A DNA stretch of 64,000 nucleotides, taken from NCBI GenBank assembly GCA_046262995.1, contig JBHELQ010000118.1:3782-67781 (forward strand). Direction: 5' to 3'. The translations under genes and the position numbers were made by a program. Below, one piece after another: positions 57,797 through 64,000 of the stretch. Under the pieces are notes generated by a model. That model was given only the letters and a program-made list of their open reading frames with translations, made no database searches and was not told the origin of the DNA. The stretch comes from JBHELQ01 sp046262995. Lineage in GTDB: Bacteria; Actinomycetota; Thermoleophilia; Solirubrobacterales; Thermoleophilaceae. Every line of letters starts with the position of its first letter. The stretch's first letter is position 1.

Positions 57797-58531
57797 CTAC
57801 GCGTGCTCGTACTCGTCGTGGCGGCGGAGCCAGAACACCGGCAGGTCGCCCTCGTCGCGGCCCTTTGGCGCTCGATCGAGGAACCCGTAGTAGCTCATCA
57901 TGAACTCGAGGCCGCGGGCGGTGGTCGAGTACGTGTGGTAGACGACCCCGTCCGCGTGCGCGAAGGCGCTCAGGACCGGGCCCTCGGCGACGTATCCGGC
58001 AGGGTCGGTGCCACACGCCAGCGCCAGCTCGGCCACGACCGGCGGGACGTTGCCTTCCAAAAACGGCCTCAGCTCCTCTTCGGTGTGAGAGGCCTGGAAG
58101 TCGAAGTTGAAGTCGCTTTCCGCCGAGGACACCCACGGAAAGCTCCAGCCCATGCGTTGCCTGTAGGCCTGAAGCTTCTCGAGCGGCCCGCGCGAGATGC
58201 AGAGGAAGGTCGCGTCACGCGCCCGGAGATGCGACACGGCGCCGTCGAACGTGTCGGCTGCGGACGAGCAGACCGGGCAGCCCGCGGAGTAAGCCGGGCC
58301 GAACATGAAGTGGTACACGATCAGCTGTGAGCGACCGTCGAAGAGCTCCGCGAGCGTCTTCGTCCCGTCCTTGGTCTCGAAGCTGTACTCCTTCTCGAGC
58401 GGGACCCACGGCAGCTCCCGCCGCTGACGAGAGAGCTCGTCGTTCTGGCGGGTGAGCTCCTTCTCGCGCTCGAGCAGCTCGTTGCGAGCGGCAAGCCACT
58501 CGTCACGCGTTCCGATCCTGTGGTCCGTCAT
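57797..58531 (-). CDS. DUF899 thioredoxin-like protein
   Basis: The 244-residue protein has the DUF899 layout. An N-terminal helix is rich in Arg/Glu (LEREKELTRQNDELSRQRRE), followed by WVPLEKEYSFET, a thioredoxin-like region LIVYHFMFGPAYSAGCPVCS with a C-x-x-C pair, DATFLCISRGPLEKLQAYRQR and FNFDFQASHT. The C-terminus has YHTYSTTARGLEFMMSYY and WLRRHDEY. The CPVC motif suggests redox activity, possibly peroxidase-like. It is usually annotated as a thioredoxin-like DUF; no substrate is known. Confidence 0.88.
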   Translation of the reverse strand: MTDHRIGTRDEWLAARNELLEREKELTRQNDELSRQRRELPWVPLEKEYSFETKDGTKTLAELFDGRSQLIVYHFMFGPAYSAGCPVCSSAADTFDGAVSHLRARDATFLCISRGPLEKLQAYRQRMGWSFPWVSSAESDFNFDFQASHTEEELRPFLEGNVPPVVAELALACGTDPAGYVAEGPVLSAFAHADGVVYHTYSTTARGLEFMMSYYGFLDRAPKGRDEGDLPVFWLRRHDEYEHA

Positions 58532-58620
58532 CCCGTCGCCTCCTTCGTTGCGGTCCCGACGGCGGCGGAACCCCCCACCCGGCCCAGCCGATGGCGAGGG
58601 CCCCGCCGCGGTCGGATGAG

Positions 58621-58992
58621 CTAGGACCCGCCCTTCACGAGGCCGATCAGCCGCCCCTCCGGGTCCGTGAACTGCCCGAGCTCGATCTCGTCCATGATCC
58701 TCTCCGGGCCCATGACCCGCGACCCTCCGAGGCTCTCGGCCTTGGCGAGCGCCGCCTCCACGTCCGGAACCTCGACGTAGAAGGTCACGTGGCCGTCGTA
58801 TCCCTCCGGCCCCGCTCCGATGCCGCCGCCGATTCCGATGCCGTCGGGGTTCGTGTTCGCGTCGCGCTGCACGAGCCCGTAGTTCATCGGGTTGTCGGCG
58901 TCGATCTTCCAGCCGAAGAGCTCCGAGTAGTAGCCGTGCAGCTTCTGCGCGTCCTTCCCCACGACTTCGAAATGCACCACAGGCTGTCCCAT
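58621..58992 (-). CDS. VOC-family protein, 123 aa
   Basis: This is a single-chain VOC protein of the CFP32/27-kDa-antigen-like kind: VVHFEVVGKDAQKLHGYYSELFGW at the start (parts), MNYGLVQRDANTNPDGIGIG, a second module HVTFYVEVPDVEAALAKAE and EIELGQFTDPEGRLIGLVK at the end. AAAGGAG lies upstream of the ATG at 58992. It may bind a small hydrophobic ligand; no catalysis is assigned. It lies 89 bases downstream-to-upstream of the DUF899 gene on the same strand. Confidence 0.88.
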   Translation of the reverse strand: MGQPVVHFEVVGKDAQKLHGYYSELFGWKIDADNPMNYGLVQRDANTNPDGIGIGGGIGAGPEGYDGHVTFYVEVPDVEAALAKAESLGGSRVMGPERIMDEIELGQFTDPEGRLIGLVKGGS

Positions 58993-59116
58993 GACTGACT
59001 CCTTTCCGCGCCGGCCCCCCCGACGCCCGAGTGATTTGTCTATGCCTGAGACCGTCGCTGGGCTCGAGACTAATCGCAGCCGAGGGGACCGAGGCCGGCA
59101 GGAGGGATCCGACCGC

Positions 59117-59317
59117 TCAGGCGGCGTCGCGCAGCTGCAGGTCCGGCGGGCGGCGCCCCGAGCGGGCGTCGGCGTCGGAGGCGTCCGAGAAGGCGACGGC
59201 CTGGAGCGTGCAGCCACAGAGCTCGCAGGCGAGCTCATCGAGCTGGTCGGGCTCGGCCCAGGCTTCGTAGGTCGCCTCGCAGTCGCCGTCGCTGCAGATC
59301 AGGATCGCGTAGAGCAT
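59117..59317 (-). CDS. Small zinc-ribbon-like protein, 66 aa
   Basis: The protein has two Cys clusters: ILICSDGDCEATYEAWAEPD and LACELCGCTLQAVAF, a likely four-Cys zinc site. The C-terminal 20 residues are Arg/Asp-rich and probably disordered. Actinobacterial genomes carry many such unnamed small proteins. It lies 39 bases behind the methyltransferase gene on the same strand and may be co-transcribed. Confidence 0.65.
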   Translation of the reverse strand: MLYAILICSDGDCEATYEAWAEPDQLDELACELCGCTLQAVAFSDASDADARSGRRPPDLQLRDAA

Positions 59318-59356
59318 CGGCGATCCATGCTCCGCCGCGTGCCGGACGGAACGTGG

Positions 59357-59971
59357 TCAGGCCGGAACAAGGCGGGTGAAATGCCAGAGCCTGCCGCCGA
59401 GGACGCGCTCGGGGCGGAGACCCGCCACCGCGGCGCGCTGGCTCAGAGCGCCGTGGGTGACCATGTGCGGGTCGCCGAACAGCTCGCCGACCACGATCCG
59501 GCCGCCGGGCTTGACCACGCGGCGCAGCTCCCGCAGGGCCGCCTCCTGATCCGGCACCTCGCCGAGCACTGTGACGAGGTATGCGCCGTCGAAGCTGTCG
59601 TCCTGGTAGGGCATCTCGCGCGCGTCCGCGCACGTGGCCGTCAGGTTGGCGAGGCCCGCGTCGCGCGCCCGGGACATGGTGTGGTCGAGCATCTCCTGCT
59701 GCAGGTCGAGGATGTCCAGGCGCCCGGCGGGCTCGAGCCAGCCGGCCACCGGCAGCGCGTAGTAACCCGTGCCGGGCCCGACCTCGAGCAGGCGTTCCCC
59801 GCCGCGCGGCTCCAGGACCTCCCGCAGGCGCTCCCTGGTGATGAAGGGGTGCGGCGCCTGCACCCAGAAGCGCTGCGAGTAGGGGCAGGCCGACGGGTTC
59901 TTGCGCCACCAGAGCGCGACGCCGCCGGCTGCGGCTGCCGCGGCCACGGCCAGTCCGCGGGCCGCGGCCAC
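59357..59971 (-). CDS. Class I SAM-dependent methyltransferase, membrane-anchored
   Basis: A short N-terminal hydrophobic anchor (LAVAAAAAAGGVALWW) precedes a UbiE/COQ5-like methyltransferase domain. SAM-binding motif I is LLEVGPGTGYYALPVAG, then DILDLQQEMLDHTM (acidic end of strand 2), ATCADAREMPYQDDSFDGAYLV and LRRVVKPGGRIVVGEL. The substrate is unknown; the anchor suggests a lipid or quinone. It starts one base from the stop of the small upstream DUF gene. 204 aa. Confidence 0.87.
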   Translation of the reverse strand: MAAARGLAVAAAAAAGGVALWWRKNPSACPYSQRFWVQAPHPFITRERLREVLEPRGGERLLEVGPGTGYYALPVAGWLEPAGRLDILDLQQEMLDHTMSRARDAGLANLTATCADAREMPYQDDSFDGAYLVTVLGEVPDQEAALRELRRVVKPGGRIVVGELFGDPHMVTHGALSQRAAVAGLRPERVLGGRLWHFTRLVPA

Positions 59972-59972
59972 G

Positions 59973-60224
59973 CTAGGCGCCCTGCGAGGCCGGCACGATC
60001 AGCCGGATGTGACGCCGTGCGAGCATCAGGACGGGCGCCGTCCAGTCTCCGCCCGAGCCGTCGAGGGTGATCAGCCGTGCGTCCTGCATCGTGAAGAACT
60101 CCTGCTCCCGGCGGTTCACGTGGTCGGAGAGGCGGCTGCGGTAGCCCTCCTTCGGGAGCGTCATCAGCCCCTCGATGCGGTAGCGCTCGGTCTCCACCAC
60201 AACCCTCTCCTGCCGCAGGTCCAC
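59973..60224 (-). CDS. Small beta-rich protein, 83 aa (DUF6812-like)
   Basis: The GTG at 60224 gives MDLRQERVVVETERYRIEGLM, then PKEGYRSRLSDHVNRREQEFF, MQDARLITLDGSG and APVLMLARRHIRLIVPA. The pattern 'RYRIEGxMTLPxEGYRSRLSDxLN' is seen in a family of small bacterial proteins of unknown function (DUF6812-like, assignment from memory). It precedes the methyltransferase gene by one base and is probably translated with it. Confidence 0.7.
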   Translation of the reverse strand: MDLRQERVVVETERYRIEGLMTLPKEGYRSRLSDHVNRREQEFFTMQDARLITLDGSGGDWTAPVLMLARRHIRLIVPASQGA

Positions 60225-60317
60225 GCGCGCGGATGCTAGTCGCCTCCGCGGAACGCTTCCCGACGAGTTGGTCGGGCCGCCCGCCCCTAGCGGGCGCCGG
60301 AGCGCCAGAATGCAGGC

Positions 60318-60845
60318 ATGGCCGATTCGCTGAAGGGAAATCTGCTGATCGCGGCGCCGTCCCTGTTCGACTATTTCCGGCGGGCGGTCGTGCTCGTGCT
60401 CGACCACTCTGATGAGGGCGCCATGGGCGTGGTGCTCAACCGCACCTCGGAGACACCCGTGGCAGACGCGGTTCCGGTGCTGGCGGGGCTTGCCGACCAC
60501 GACGAGCTGGTGCACGTGGGCGGGCCCGTGGCGCCCGAGGCCGTCGTCGCGCTGGGTGACTTCGAGGACCCCGCCGAGGCCGGGGCGCCGGTCATGGGGA
60601 GCCTCGGGCTGCTCGACCCCGACCGCGCGGATGCTTCGTTGCGCCGCCTGCGCGTGTATGCGGGCTACGCCGGCTGGGGCCCGGGGCAGCTCGAGGGGGA
60701 GCTCGAGGAGAAGGCCTGGATCGTTGAGCCCGCCACCGCGGAGGATCCCTTCGAAGACGGTGACATGTGGTCCGCCGCGCTGGAGCGCAAGGGCGGGGCG
60801 TTCGCGCTGCTGGCGACGATGCCCTCCGACCCGTCGCTCAACTGA
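60318..60845 (+). CDS. YqgE/AlgH-family (UPF0301) protein
   Basis: Family motifs are SLKGNLLIAAPSLFDYFRRAVVLVLDHSDEGAMGVVLNR (in parts) at the N-terminus, VHVGGPVAPEAVVAL, RVYAGYAGWGPGQLEGELEEKAWIV and a C-terminal DMWSAAL. Such proteins have a compact alpha/beta fold; AlgH affects gene expression in Pseudomonas, but a direct biochemical role is not settled. 175 aa. It diverges from the small DUF gene over a 93-base gap. Confidence 0.92.
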   Translation: MADSLKGNLLIAAPSLFDYFRRAVVLVLDHSDEGAMGVVLNRTSETPVADAVPVLAGLADHDELVHVGGPVAPEAVVALGDFEDPAEAGAPVMGSLGLLDPDRADASLRRLRVYAGYAGWGPGQLEGELEEKAWIVEPATAEDPFEDGDMWSAALERKGGAFALLATMPSDPSLN

Positions 60846-60901
60846 CGGCGACTCAGTCGCAGCGGCGGACCACCTTCGCGAGCCCTCGTGCGCGCATGCC
60901 C

Positions 60902-61267
60902 CTAGCGCCCGCTCCTGCCAAGGCGCCAGGCGAGGACAATGCCGGCGAGCAGCGCCAGCCCGATGCGCTTGTCCCCCGTGGCGGCCGCCCGCGCGCCGAC
61001 GGAGGGGCCGGAGGACGCGGCTACGGCGGACCGGCCGCGCCAGTGCTCGATCAACGCGTCCTCGAGCTCCGCGCGCGGCGCACCGCGGGCCTCGCCCACG
61101 AGTTGCTCCAAAGCGGCTTCACGCCGGCCCGCGACCTCGCCGGCCGGGATGTGCAGCAACTCCGCGAGCGCAAGGTCCGCCACCTCCCTGCGCAGGGACA
61201 GCTCGAGCAGGGCGCGGTCCTCCGGTGGGAGCCGCTCCAAGGCTTCGCGCGCCTCCGCCGGAGTCAT
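60902..61267 (-). CDS. Sigma-4-like helical module with C-terminal TM helix, 121 aa
   Basis: Residues 1-78 are helical (PAEAREALERLPPEDRALLE, then LSLRREVADLALAELLHIPA and GEVAGRREAALEQLV). They are clearly related to the N-terminus of the protein encoded at 29511-30647 (LSLRR-x-V-x-D-x-x-LA-x-L, then G-x-VA-x-RR-x-AA-x-E). The pattern resembles sigma region 4 or an HTH. A linker and one membrane helix (RIGLALLAGIVLAWRLG) follow. It could tether a DNA- or sigma-binding module to the membrane. ATG at 61267; no partner gene is adjacent. Confidence 0.65.
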   Translation of the reverse strand: MTPAEAREALERLPPEDRALLELSLRREVADLALAELLHIPAGEVAGRREAALEQLVGEARGAPRAELEDALIEHWRGRSAVAASSGPSVGARAAATGDKRIGLALLAGIVLAWRLGRSGR

Positions 61268-61385
61268 GCCGCCGCCCCTTGGCCGTCCGGCCGCATGGCC
61301 ACAAGATAGCCGGGCCCTGTCGTTCCCGGCGGGTTCGATCGGATAGGTTCGGCCGGGCCCGGACAAGCACGACCAGGGAGGCGCG

Positions 61386-61676
61386 ATGGCGATCCTGACC
61401 ACGTTCAAGGTGAAGGGCGACCCCGACGAGCTGTACCGCACGGGGATGGAGAAGATCGAGCCGGAGATCACCGAAGTGGCGACGCGCAACGGGGCGCTCG
61501 CCCGCGTCATCGTCAAGGAAGACGACGGTCTGCTCTTCTTCCACCTCTGGGAGAACGAGGAGGGCATGCGCAAGACCGCCGAGGAGATGGGCGGGCGCAT
61601 CCGGGAGGAGGACTTCCCGCCGCAGGAGGGCTGGCAGCAGCTCGAGGTGCTGCACCACGCGACCCAGGCGAGCTAG
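61386..61676 (+). CDS. Small alpha/beta protein, 96 aa (antibiotic-monooxygenase-like)
   Basis: The sequence ILTTFKVKGDPDELYRTGME, ARVIVKEDDGLLFFHLWENE and EGMRKTAEEMGGRIREEDFP has the strand-helix-strand pattern of small dimeric ferredoxin-like proteins of the ABM or DabB type. No heme or substrate residue can be named. The ATG follows AGGGAGGC. It stands alone between two divergent/convergent neighbours. Confidence 0.62.
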   Translation: MAILTTFKVKGDPDELYRTGMEKIEPEITEVATRNGALARVIVKEDDGLLFFHLWENEEGMRKTAEEMGGRIREEDFPPQEGWQQLEVLHHATQAS

Positions 61677-61768
61677 ACGGAGCCCGTCCGGCGCAGCGGT
61701 AGCCTCCAGAGGTCAAGGGGCGAGGCGGGGCTGCCGATGCCCAACGTTGGCGTTCCCGCCTGCCCTCG

Positions 61769-62905
61769 ATGCCTGGTCTCCGGCAACTCATCCCGATCGT
61801 CGTCGTCGCCGCCGTCGTCTGCCTGACGGCGCTCAGCCCACCGCCTGCCCGGGCGGCCGATCCCGGGCCCGAGCTGCGCCGCACCATGTTCGGCCTGACC
61901 GGCTGGACGTTTCCCAAGCGGCGGGAGGTCAGGACGCTCTCGCGCAGGGGGCTTCGCTCCTGGCGGGCGATCCTGGACTGGGACGGCGCCGAGCGCAGAC
62001 GGGGACGGTGGACCTGGCTGGGGTACGACCGGCTCGTCGCGCGCCTCGCCTCCAGGCAGCTGAGCCCGGTCTTCCTGCTCACCGGCTGCCCGTCATGGGC
62101 CTGCCACCGCGGTGGGCTCGGCCCGCCGCGCACCGCGGAGGCGAAGGCGGCCTGGGCGGAGTTCGTCCGGCGCGCCGTCCGCCGCTACGGCAACGGAGGA
62201 TCGTTCTGGCGGGCCCGTCCCCGGCTTCGCTACCGGCCGGTCGGCTACTGGCAGGTGCTGAACGAGATCAACGGGCGCGATCAGTGGCCACATCCGAGCG
62301 CCGCCGCTTACGCCGCGCTGCTGAGGCGCACGGCTGCAGCGATCCGGGCGTCGGACCCGAGCTCGCGGGTCGTGCTCGGCGGGCTCGGCGAGAACATGAC
62401 CCAGCGCCTGCGGACCTATCTGCCCGACCTCTACAGACAGCCGGGCTTCGCCGCGTCGATCGACGTCGTGGCGGTGGAGGGGTACTCGCCCCGGCCGCGC
62501 GACGTCGCGAGGATCATGCGCACGACGCGCCGGATCATGCGGCAGTTCGGGGACCTGGCGAAGCCGGTCTGGATCACGGAGATGAGCTGGGCGACAGGCG
62601 GCGGTCCCCACCCGTTCGTCACCACCCGGCGCCTGCAGGCGCGCAAGCTCCGCCGCGCCTACGACCTGCTGCTGGCGTGCCGCGATCACTGGAACCTGAA
62701 GCGCGTGTTCTGGTTCTCCCACCGAGATCGTCCCGTCGCCCGTGGTCAGGCCGACTACTGGGGCAACCACAACGGCCTCCTCACCGCAGGCGGCCGCTGG
62801 AAGCCGGCGATGCGCGTCTTCCTCCACTACGTTCGCAAGCGCCTGCCGCGAAGCCACCGCACCAGCTGCCGCGCCGCGGCGCGCGCAGCGCATGCGCGCC
62901 TCTGA
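61769..62905 (+). CDS. Secreted glycoside hydrolase (clan GH-A, GH39-like)
   Basis: The 378-residue protein has a signal peptide (MPGLRQLIPIVVVAAVVCL to ARAADPG) and a TIM-barrel fold. The acid/base Glu166 is in YWQVLNEINGRDQW, and the nucleophile Glu271 in VWITEMSWATGG; both lie at strand ends as in clan GH-A. VFLLTGCPSWACHRGG and VFWFSHRD are also barrel motifs. Several Arg-rich patches suggest binding to an acidic polymer. The polysaccharide substrate is not evident. A palindrome follows the stop. Confidence 0.8.
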   Translation: MPGLRQLIPIVVVAAVVCLTALSPPPARAADPGPELRRTMFGLTGWTFPKRREVRTLSRRGLRSWRAILDWDGAERRRGRWTWLGYDRLVARLASRQLSPVFLLTGCPSWACHRGGLGPPRTAEAKAAWAEFVRRAVRRYGNGGSFWRARPRLRYRPVGYWQVLNEINGRDQWPHPSAAAYAALLRRTAAAIRASDPSSRVVLGGLGENMTQRLRTYLPDLYRQPGFAASIDVVAVEGYSPRPRDVARIMRTTRRIMRQFGDLAKPVWITEMSWATGGGPHPFVTTRRLQARKLRRAYDLLLACRDHWNLKRVFWFSHRDRPVARGQADYWGNHNGLLTAGGRWKPAMRVFLHYVRKRLPRSHRTSCRAAARAAHARL

Positions 62906-62917
62906 CCGGGCCCGGTC
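62904..62917 (+). terminator. Perfect 14-bp palindrome at the glycosidase stop
   Basis: GACCGGGCCCGGTC starts within the stop codon region. It could fold as a hairpin only with strain (no spacer), so it may instead be a protein site or part of a weak terminator. Confidence 0.3.
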
Positions 62918-62926
62918 CCGCCGCCC

Positions 62927-62956
62927 TTGACATGTGACTAAATAGTCACCTATTGT
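62927..62956 (+). promoter_or_regulatory. Promoter with embedded ArsR-type operator
   Basis: A -35 box TTGACA (62927-62932) and -10 box TATTGT (62951-62956) are 18 bases apart. Between them is a perfect palindrome, GTGACTA-AA-TAGTCAC (62934-62949). The start ATG at 62965 is eight bases after the -10 box, so the mRNA is likely leaderless. A bound repressor would cover the whole spacer, consistent with autorepression by the downstream ArsR domain. Confidence 0.75.
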
Positions 62957-62964
62957 CTGGGCCG

Positions 62965-63741
62965 ATGGACGAGGTTTTTAGGGCCCTTTCCGACCCGACG
63001 CGCAGGGGCCTGCTCGACCAGCTCTTCGAGCAGGACGGGCAGACGCTGAGCGCGCTCGAGCGGCGGTTGCCGATGACGCGCTTCGGCGTCATGAAGCACC
63101 TGCGGCTGCTCGAGGAGGCGGGGCTCGTCGTGACCAGGCGGCGAGGGCGCGAGAAGCTCCACTTCCTGAACCCTGTCCCGATCCGGCTCGTCCACGACAG
63201 GTGGGTGAGCAAGTACGCCGAGCCCTGGGCCGCGGCGCTCAGCGGCCTGAAGAAGACACTCGAGGAGGACCTCATGCAGAAGGTGTTCGAGATCTACATC
63301 AAGACGACCCCCGAGCGACTCTGGGAGGCGATCACCGACAGCGAGATGCGGCGGAAGTACACCTTCGGGGTAGGGGTCGACTCCGACTGGACGCCGGGCT
63401 CCCCCTACCGGGCGGTCCACCCGCAGGGGCCGACCCCGATCTCCGAGGGCGAGAACCTCGAGGTCGATCCGCCGCGCCGCCTCGTCCAGAGCTTCACCGC
63501 GCTCTGGAGCGAAGACGTGAAGAGCGAGGGGACGTCGAGGGTCGCGTGGGAGATCGAGCCCATCGGCGACTCCTGCCGACTGACGATCACCCACGACGAG
63601 CTGCGCGAGGACGCGAACGGCGAGCTCTACGGCGGCTGGCCGATGATCCTCTCCGGCCTGAAGACCCTGCTGGAGACCGGCGAGACGCTCACCACTCCCG
63701 GTTCGCTCCGCTACTCGGGGGCCGGCGAGTCGGCCGCTTGA
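62965..63741 (+). CDS. ArsR-type HTH fused to a SRPBCC (AHSA1-like) domain
   Basis: The 258-residue protein joins two modules usually encoded by adjacent genes. Residues 1-90 are a winged helix of ArsR type (FRALSDPTRRGLLDQLFEQDG, MTRFGVMKHLRLLEEAGLVV, RRRGREKLHFLNP). Residues 105-240 are a START-like ligand domain (VFEIYIKTTPERLWEAITDSE, RRLVQSFTALWSEDV, GGWPMILSGLKTLLETGE). No metal-binding Cys of classic ArsR is seen. The SRPBCC domain may bind a hydrophobic effector that releases the repressor. The start is the ATG at 62965; a TTG upstream at 62953 falls inside the promoter. Confidence 0.88.
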   Translation: MDEVFRALSDPTRRGLLDQLFEQDGQTLSALERRLPMTRFGVMKHLRLLEEAGLVVTRRRGREKLHFLNPVPIRLVHDRWVSKYAEPWAAALSGLKKTLEEDLMQKVFEIYIKTTPERLWEAITDSEMRRKYTFGVGVDSDWTPGSPYRAVHPQGPTPISEGENLEVDPPRRLVQSFTALWSEDVKSEGTSRVAWEIEPIGDSCRLTITHDELREDANGELYGGWPMILSGLKTLLETGETLTTPGSLRYSGAGESAA

Positions 63742-63764
63742 CGGCAAGCGGACAGCGGGCCGGA

Positions 63765-63836
63765 TGGGCGCGGCTGGGTTCGAACCAGCGACCTCTCGCG
63801 TGTGAGGCGAGCGCTCTCCCACTGAGCTACGCGCCC
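63765..63836 (-). tRNA. tRNA-Val(CAC)
   Basis: On the minus strand the cloverleaf has acceptor GGGCGCG/CGCGCCC, D arm GCTCAGTGGGAGAGC, anticodon loop CTCACAC with anticodon CAC and T arm CTGGTTCGAACCCAG. Discriminator A; no CCA encoded. It reads GUG. It lies between the ArsR-SRPBCC gene and the MMPL gene, on the opposite strand. Confidence 0.96.
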
Positions 63837-63920
63837 GGCGGGATCAGTTTAGGTGGCGATCCAGGCCGGGGTTGGTAGCTTGGAATGCGAGGCCGGGTCG
63901 CCCCGTCCCCCGGTCCCGAC

Positions 63921-64000
63921 GTGACTGGCTGGACCCGCTTCGTAATCCGCAACCGGAAGAAGTTCATCGCGCTCTGGGTCGCCGCGCTGGTGCTCGGCGG
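63921..64000 (+). CDS. MMPL/RND-family transporter, N-terminal fragment
   Basis: The gene runs off the window. The visible GTG start gives MTGWTRFVIRNRKKFIALWV then AALVLGG. This is the basic amphipathic segment followed by the first membrane helix of actinobacterial MMPL-type exporters of lipids or drugs. An in-frame ATG at 63885 would add 12 unconserved residues and is an alternative. No clear ribosome site distinguishes them. Only the first 26-27 codons are present. Confidence 0.55.
   Translation, partial: MTGWTRFVIRNRKKFIALWVAALVLG

Overview
The window is about 70% G+C, gene-dense DNA from an actinobacterium. GTG and TTG starts are common. It carries ThyX-type thymidylate synthesis, a WS/DGAT acyltransferase, a luciferase-like flavin oxidoreductase, a DUF2993/LmeA-type lipoprotein-like protein, and a split 14-gene complex I operon. 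Many short Arg-rich or acidic proteins point towards the Thermoleophilia (Solirubrobacterales/Gaiellales-like). That placement is inference; no rRNA gene is present to confirm it.

Layout. 1-7.4 kb holds the 3' end of a flippase-like membrane protein, a CBS-pair protein, a six-TM protein, rpe, a secreted RTX-type Ca2+-binding repeat protein, thyX, a PhoD-like phosphatase and a double DUF427 protein. 7.4-22.3 kb (minus strand) is a complete NADH:quinone oxidoreductase operon, nuoA to nuoN, with start/stop overlaps at most junctions and a strong hairpin at its end; a 51-codon ORF may be its last member. 22.4-26.7 kb holds a membrane protein, a cytochrome c lipoprotein, serS, two NTF2-like fusion proteins, tRNA-Ser(TGA) and a TetR regulator. 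26.8-33.5 kb holds a secreted lipase, a PAP2 phosphatase, a degenerate L,D-transpeptidase-like protein with a cytoplasmic sigma-4-like module, an ECF sigma factor translationally coupled to an O6-alkylguanine-DNA alkyltransferase, a DUF2993 protein, tRNA-Ser(GCT) and a secreted protein.

33.6-38.2 kb starts with tRNA-Arg(ACG), followed by an A+T-richer glycosyltransferase-39-like gene, a zinc alcohol dehydrogenase, an LLM oxidoreductase and a methylmalonyl-CoA-epimerase-like VOC protein. 38.3-43.7 kb is a lipid cluster: acyl-CoA ligase (probable CTG start), acyl-CoA dehydrogenase, patatin and WS/DGAT. 43.7-50.4 kb holds a CaCA-type exchanger, CsbD, AI-2E-family exporter, orphan NarL-type regulator, universal stress protein, subtilase, sugar epimerase, tadA and tRNA-Ser(CGA). 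50.4-58 kb is an accessory stretch of small enzymes (VOC, SnoaL-like, ornithine-cyclodeaminase-like, GST, DUF2071, zincin, DHFR-like), containing an imperfect 30-bp repeat pair and ending near tRNA-Ser(GGA) and a possible tRNA 3'-end remnant. 58-64 kb holds DUF899, VOC, zinc-ribbon, methyltransferase, YqgE, a second sigma-4-like/TM protein, a glycosidase, an ArsR-SRPBCC fusion with a clear operator-promoter, tRNA-Val(CAC) and the start of an MMPL transporter.

How the genes fit together. Complex I and the cytochrome point to aerobic respiration. The ligase/dehydrogenase/patatin/WS-DGAT block is consistent with storage and turnover of neutral lipid. SerS and four serine tRNAs that together read all serine codons lie within 34 kb, and tadA lies in the same window as its substrate tRNA-Arg(ACG). 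The most unusual regulatory features are the sigma-alkyltransferase pair and the two proteins that join a sigma-4-like module to a membrane anchor.
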